Below are positions 5,489-8,820 of a stretch of 8,820 bases of DNA, piece by piece. The notes beneath the pieces were generated by a model. It was not told where the DNA came from, searched no databases, and saw nothing but the letters and a program-made list of their open reading frames with translations. How positions within the stretch are numbered: position 1 is the first letter of the stretch; each line of letters starts with the position of its first letter. Both the position numbers and the translations under genes were made by a program. Source of the DNA: CAYOVG01 sp964407285 (GTDB lineage: Bacteria > Desulfobacterota > Syntrophobacteria > Syntrophobacterales > Syntrophobacteraceae); NCBI GenBank assembly GCA_964407285.1, contig CAYOVG010000302.1:1-8820 (forward strand). Direction: 5' to 3'.

Positions 5489-8400
5489 TCACGGCCGCCG
5501 GTGATTGCTCTTTCCGCGCACCCGCAGGACCCACAGCCGGAAGCGGTCCATGTACAGGTAGATGACCGGCGTGGTGTAGAGGGTGAGCATCTGGCTGAAT
5601 ATGAGGCCGCCTACGATGGCGATCCCGAGCGGGCGGCGGAGTTCCGACCCCACTCCCGTCCCGAGGGCCAGGGGAAGCGCCCCGAGCAACGCCGCCATGG
5701 TCGTCATCATGATGGGCCTGAAGCGCAGCAGGCAGGCCTCGTAGATCGCCGCGGCGGAGTCCTTCCCCTCGTTGCGCTCGGCTTCGAGGGCGAAATCGAC
5801 CATCATGATACCATTTTTCTTCACGATGCCTATCAGGAGAATGATGCCCACTATGGCGATGAGGCTGAGTTCCGTTTTGGTCAGCAGCAGGGCCAGCAGC
5901 GCTCCCACGCCTGCGGACGGAAGCGTCGAGAGGATCGTGACGGGGTGGATGTAGCTTTCGTAGAGCATCCCCAGCACGATGTAGACGGTGACCAGCGCCG
6001 CCAGGATCAGCAGGGGCTGGTTGGCCAGCGCCGCCCGGAACGCCTGCGCCGTGCCCTGGAAGGTCCCTCGGATGGTAGCAGGCATTCCCATCCGGCGCGT
6101 GGTATCCTGGATGGCCTCGACGGCGTCCCCGAGCGCTGCCCCCGGCGCCAGGTTGAACGACAGCGTAATCGATGGAAACTGTCCCTGGTGGTTGATCGAC
6201 AGGGACGTGTTTTGCGTCTCGAAGCGCGCAAACGCGCTCAGCGGCGCCGGGGCCCCCGTGGACGAATGGACGTAAATCCTGCGCAGCACGTCGGGGTCTT
6301 GCCGGAACTCGGGGGCGACTTCCATCACGACGCGGTACTGGTTGAGCATGGAATAGGTGATCGATACCTGCCGCTGGCCGAAGGCGCTGTAGAGTGTGTT
6401 GTCGATGATTCGCGGGGTTATGCCGAGCCTCGATGCGGTGTCGCGGTCGATCACCAGTTCCGCCTGCAGTCCCTTGTCCTGCTGATCGCTGTTCACGTCG
6501 GTCAGGACGGGCTCCGTGCGCAACTGCTGCAGCACGCGCGGGGCCCACTCGTTGAGGTCCTCCAGGTTATCCCCCTGGAGGGTGTACTGGTAGAGCGCGT
6601 TGCTCGCCCGTCCCCCGACACGCAGTTCCTGCACGGGTTGCAGGAACGTGGACGCGCCCGGTATCACGGCCAGTTTCCCGCGAAGCCTTCCGATGATCTC
6701 CCGCGCTCCGGCCTCGCGTTCGTCCGGCGGCTTGAGCGAAATGAACATGCGTCCGGTATTGCTCGTGGAACCGCCCCCTCCGGTACCGCCCGTGAAGGCC
6801 ACCACTTTGGTGACGTCGGGGTCGGTCTTGATAATTTCCACCACCTGGATCAGCTTCTCCCTCATGGCCTGGAACGATATGTCCTGGGACGCCTGGATGT
6901 TGCCGACCAGTCGCGCATTGTCCTGCTCGGGGAAGAATCCCTTGGAGACGATACTGAACAGGTAGACGTTCACCACCAGCGTGAGCAGGGTGAGCGCGAG
7001 CATGAACCGTGGCTTGCCAAGCGCCCAGCGAAGGCTCGCGTCGTAACCGCGGTGCATCAGGTCGAATACCCGCTCGCCGGCCCTGTACAGCGCCCCGTGA
7101 GCGCGGGTGCGTTCTTTCTCCGGCTTGAGAAGCCCAGCGCACATCATGGGGGTCGTGGTGAGCGATATCACGAGGGAGATCATGATGGCCGCGGAGAGCG
7201 TCACCGCAAATTCGCGGAACAGGCGTCCCACCATCCCTCCCATCAGGAGGAGCGGGATGAACACCGCCACGAGCGACAGGCTCATCGAAACGACGGTGAA
7301 CGCGATTTCCCTGGCCCCCAGGAGGGCCGCTTTCATCGGGGTCTCCCCCTTTTCCATGTAGCGGGTGATGTTCTCGAGCACGACGATGGCGTCATCGACG
7401 ACGAACCCCGTGGCGATGGTCAGGGCCATGAGCGACAGGTTGTCCACGCTGAAGCCGAACAGGTACATCACGCCGAACGTGCTCACCAGCGAAACGGGCA
7501 CCGCGACGCTCGGAATGAGCGCCGCCCGCACGTTTCGAAGGAACAGGAAGACCACCAGGATGACGAGCACGCCGGAAATGACGAGGGTGTGTTCGACGTC
7601 TTTGAGCGACCCCCGGATGGGGATCGTACGGTCCACGACGACGGAAAGATTCACGTCCGGGGGGATGGACGCCCGCAGTTGCGGCATCAGCGCGTACACC
7701 CGGTCCACCGTTTCGATGATGTTGGCCCCGGGCTGTCTGAACATGATTATCATCACGGCGGGCTTGCCGTCCACCAGGCCTTCCGTGCGCACGTCCTCGA
7801 CCGAATCGCGCACGTCCCCGACGTCCGACAGCCGGACGGCGGCCCCGGCATTGTAGCGGATGATGAGGTCCTTGTACTCCTCGGCCTTATGGAGCTGGTC
7901 GTTGGCCTTGATGACCCAGGTCGTGGAGTCGCCGGACAGCACCCCCTTGGGCCGGTTGGCGTTCGTGTTGTTGATGACGGCTCGCACTTCGTCGATGCCG
8001 ATGCCGTACTTCGTGAGCGCGTCGGGATTGAGCTCGACGCGAACCGCCGGGAGCGACCCGCCCCCCACGAACACCTGGCCGATCCCGTCCACCTGCGAAA
8101 GCTTCTGCTGGAGGATGGTCGTGGCCGTGTCGTACATCCAGGGCTTGGGGACGGTTTCGGACGTGAGCGCCAGGATGAGGATGGGAGCGTCGGCCGGGTT
8201 CACCTTCCGGTAGGTGGGGTTGTTCGGCAGGGCCGCCGGCAGGTAGCTCCGCGCCGCATTGATCGCCGCTTGCACGTCTCGGGCCGCTCCGTCGATGTCA
8301 CGGCCGAGGTCGAACTGCAGCACGATGCTCGTCGATCCGCGGTAGCTGGTCGATGTCATCTCGGTGACCCCGGCGATGAACCCGAGTTGCCGCTCGAGCG

Positions 8401-8596
8401 GCGCGGCCACCGATGTGGCCATGGTTTCGGGGTCCGCCCCCGGCAGGGACGCTCCCACCGCGATGGTCGGAAAGTCCACCTGCGGCAGCGGCGACACGGG
8501 CAGGAAGAGGAAGGCGATGATGCCCGCCAGGGCCAGCCCTATGGTGAGGAGCGTCGTCGCCACGGGACGCTTTATGAAAGGCGCGGATATGTTCAT
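5489..8596 (-). CDS. mdtC: RND efflux pump inner-membrane subunit, MdtC-like
   Basis: The protein has 1035 residues (MdtC family about 1025) and is a proton-driven inner-membrane exporter of the AcrB/MdtC class, working with a periplasmic adaptor and an outer-membrane channel. I chose ATG 8596-8594 because it overlaps the upstream stop as ATGA and because MNISAPFIKRPVAT aligns end to end with the E. coli MdtC N-terminus as I recall it. An ATG eight codons upstream (8620) is less likely. TM1 is about 10-32. The first periplasmic part contains LPQVDFPTI and the MdtC-like GAARDVQAAINAA. TM2-TM6 lie within about 335-490 and TM7 at about 531-550. The second periplasmic part is about 551-855, with TM8-TM12 at 860-1015. 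The proton-relay acidic pair is intact in TM4 (D401, D402 in GFVVDDAIVVLENI), with Lys926/927 in TM10 (GIVKKNGIMMVDFA). The usual partner MdtB and the adaptor are not in view. Substrate is unknown. Confidence 0.93.
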   Translation of the reverse strand: MNISAPFIKRPVATTLLTIGLALAGIIAFLFLPVSPLPQVDFPTIAVGASLPGADPETMATSVAAPLERQLGFIAGVTEMTSTSYRGSTSIVLQFDLGRDIDGAARDVQAAINAARSYLPAALPNNPTYRKVNPADAPILILALTSETVPKPWMYDTATTILQQKLSQVDGIGQVFVGGGSLPAVRVELNPDALTKYGIGIDEVRAVINNTNANRPKGVLSGDSTTWVIKANDQLHKAEEYKDLIIRYNAGAAVRLSDVGDVRDSVEDVRTEGLVDGKPAVMIIMFRQPGANIIETVDRVYALMPQLRASIPPDVNLSVVVDRTIPIRGSLKDVEHTLVISGVLVILVVFLFLRNVRAALIPSVAVPVSLVSTFGVMYLFGFSVDNLSLMALTIATGFVVDDAIVVLENITRYMEKGETPMKAALLGAREIAFTVVSMSLSLVAVFIPLLLMGGMVGRLFREFAVTLSAAIMISLVISLTTTPMMCAGLLKPEKERTRAHGALYRAGERVFDLMHRGYDASLRWALGKPRFMLALTLLTLVVNVYLFSIVSKGFFPEQDNARLVGNIQASQDISFQAMREKLIQVVEIIKTDPDVTKVVAFTGGTGGGGSTSNTGRMFISLKPPDEREAGAREIIGRLRGKLAVIPGASTFLQPVQELRVGGRASNALYQYTLQGDNLEDLNEWAPRVLQQLRTEPVLTDVNSDQQDKGLQAELVIDRDTASRLGITPRIIDNTLYSAFGQRQVSITYSMLNQYRVVMEVAPEFRQDPDVLRRIYVHSSTGAPAPLSAFARFETQNTSLSINHQGQFPSITLSFNLAPGAALGDAVEAIQDTTRRMGMPATIRGTFQGTAQAFRAALANQPLLILAALVTVYIVLGMLYESYIHPVTILSTLPSAGVGALLALLLTKTELSLIAIVGIILLIGIVKKNGIMMVDFALEAERNEGKDSAAAIYEACLLRFRPIMMTTMAALLGALPLALGTGVGSELRRPLGIAIVGGLIFSQMLTLYTTPVIYLYMDRFRLWVLRVRGKSNHRRP

Positions 8597-8820
8597 GCTA
8601 TAGGTCCAAAATCGGTCCATGCCCGCCGCGCGGCTTCATGCCGCATTCGAAAGCCGTCGATCGGGACGGTATGCCAAAGTGTGCCGAGCGCATCATTTTT
8701 CCCGTCGAAGCAGCCTTCGAAGGACCCGGCTTCGTGCAGCTCGGGCGGATAAGAATAGCGTTCGCCGTCGTCTCCGTATTCGATGATCATGACGTCCGGT
8801 TCACGAAAATCGTTTACATG
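8593..8820 (-). CDS. Unrecognised protein, C-terminal part (gene enters from right edge)
   Basis: The frame is open from the window edge to TGA 8595-8593, giving at least 75 residues. An ATG lies at 8790-8788, but there is no ribosome-binding site before it and the frame continues to the edge, so the true start is probably outside the window. The stop overlaps the RND start codon as ATGA, which suggests translational coupling. Visible sequence is acidic and aromatic, with no membrane segment (IIEYGDDGERYSYPPEL, GSFEGCFDGKNDALG, LWHTVPIDGFRMRHEAARR). It does not resemble the end of MdtB or of an HlyD/AcrA-type adaptor, the expected neighbours. I do not recognise the family. Codon use looks like that of the neighbouring genes. 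Confidence 0.6.
   Translation of the reverse strand, partial: HVNDFREPDVMIIEYGDDGERYSYPPELHEAGSFEGCFDGKNDALGTLWHTVPIDGFRMRHEAARRAWTDFGPIA

Noticed and set aside
8597..8620. RND start at ATG 8620, giving 1043 residues
   Set aside because: ATG 8596 overlaps the upstream stop as ATGA and aligns with the MdtC N-terminus; 8620 adds eight residues without a clear ribosome-binding site.
5468..8752. 1094-codon open frame on the plus strand
   Set aside because: It is antisense to nearly the whole RND pump gene. Its translation is rich in His, Arg, Asp and Gly with no family resemblance, as expected of a shadow frame in GC-rich DNA.

Overview
The window is high-GC bacterial DNA from a draft assembly: it contains an exact run of 100 N. 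The gene content fits a Desulfobacterota-type (former deltaproteobacterial) organism. The evidence is a 4HB-type chemoreceptor, a GAF-GGDEF cyclase of the kind first described in Geobacter, and an MdtC-like RND pump with a NodT-type outer-membrane factor. The taxonomic guess is an inference from gene types only.

Layout. Positions 1-675 (minus) hold the N-terminal part of a membrane chemoreceptor that runs off the left edge. It is divergent from a GAF-GGDEF cyclase at 1354-2391 (plus). The 678 bp between their start codons hold no convincing gene, but contain a strong inverted repeat near the chemoreceptor, a plausible sigma-70 promoter for the cyclase and a GC-rich nested inverted repeat in the presumed cyclase leader. 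Downstream of the cyclase, on the minus strand, lies a broken receiver-domain remnant (2547-2765). The rest is a minus-strand group, in transcription order: an unrecognised gene entering from the right edge (8593-8820), an MdtC-like RND pump subunit (5489-8596, start overlapping the previous stop as ATGA), a 556-bp repeat-filled spacer with the assembly gap, an outer-membrane efflux lipoprotein (3367-4932), and an unrecognised 183-residue protein (2788-3339) 27 bp behind it.

How they work together. The RND protein and outer-membrane factor should form two of the three layers of a tripartite efflux pump; the periplasmic adaptor is not in the window. The chemoreceptor and cyclase are both signalling proteins, but only their divergent arrangement links them here.

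The most interesting observation concerns the cyclase. The GGDEF motif, first metal ligand and RxxD inhibitory site are intact, but the two residues that contact the guanine base in canonical diguanylate cyclases (PleD N335 and D344) are replaced by Val229 and Ser238. Serine at the second position is the hallmark of Hypr GGDEF enzymes, which make 3',3'-cGAMP, so this protein is a candidate cGAMP synthase rather than a plain c-di-GMP synthase.
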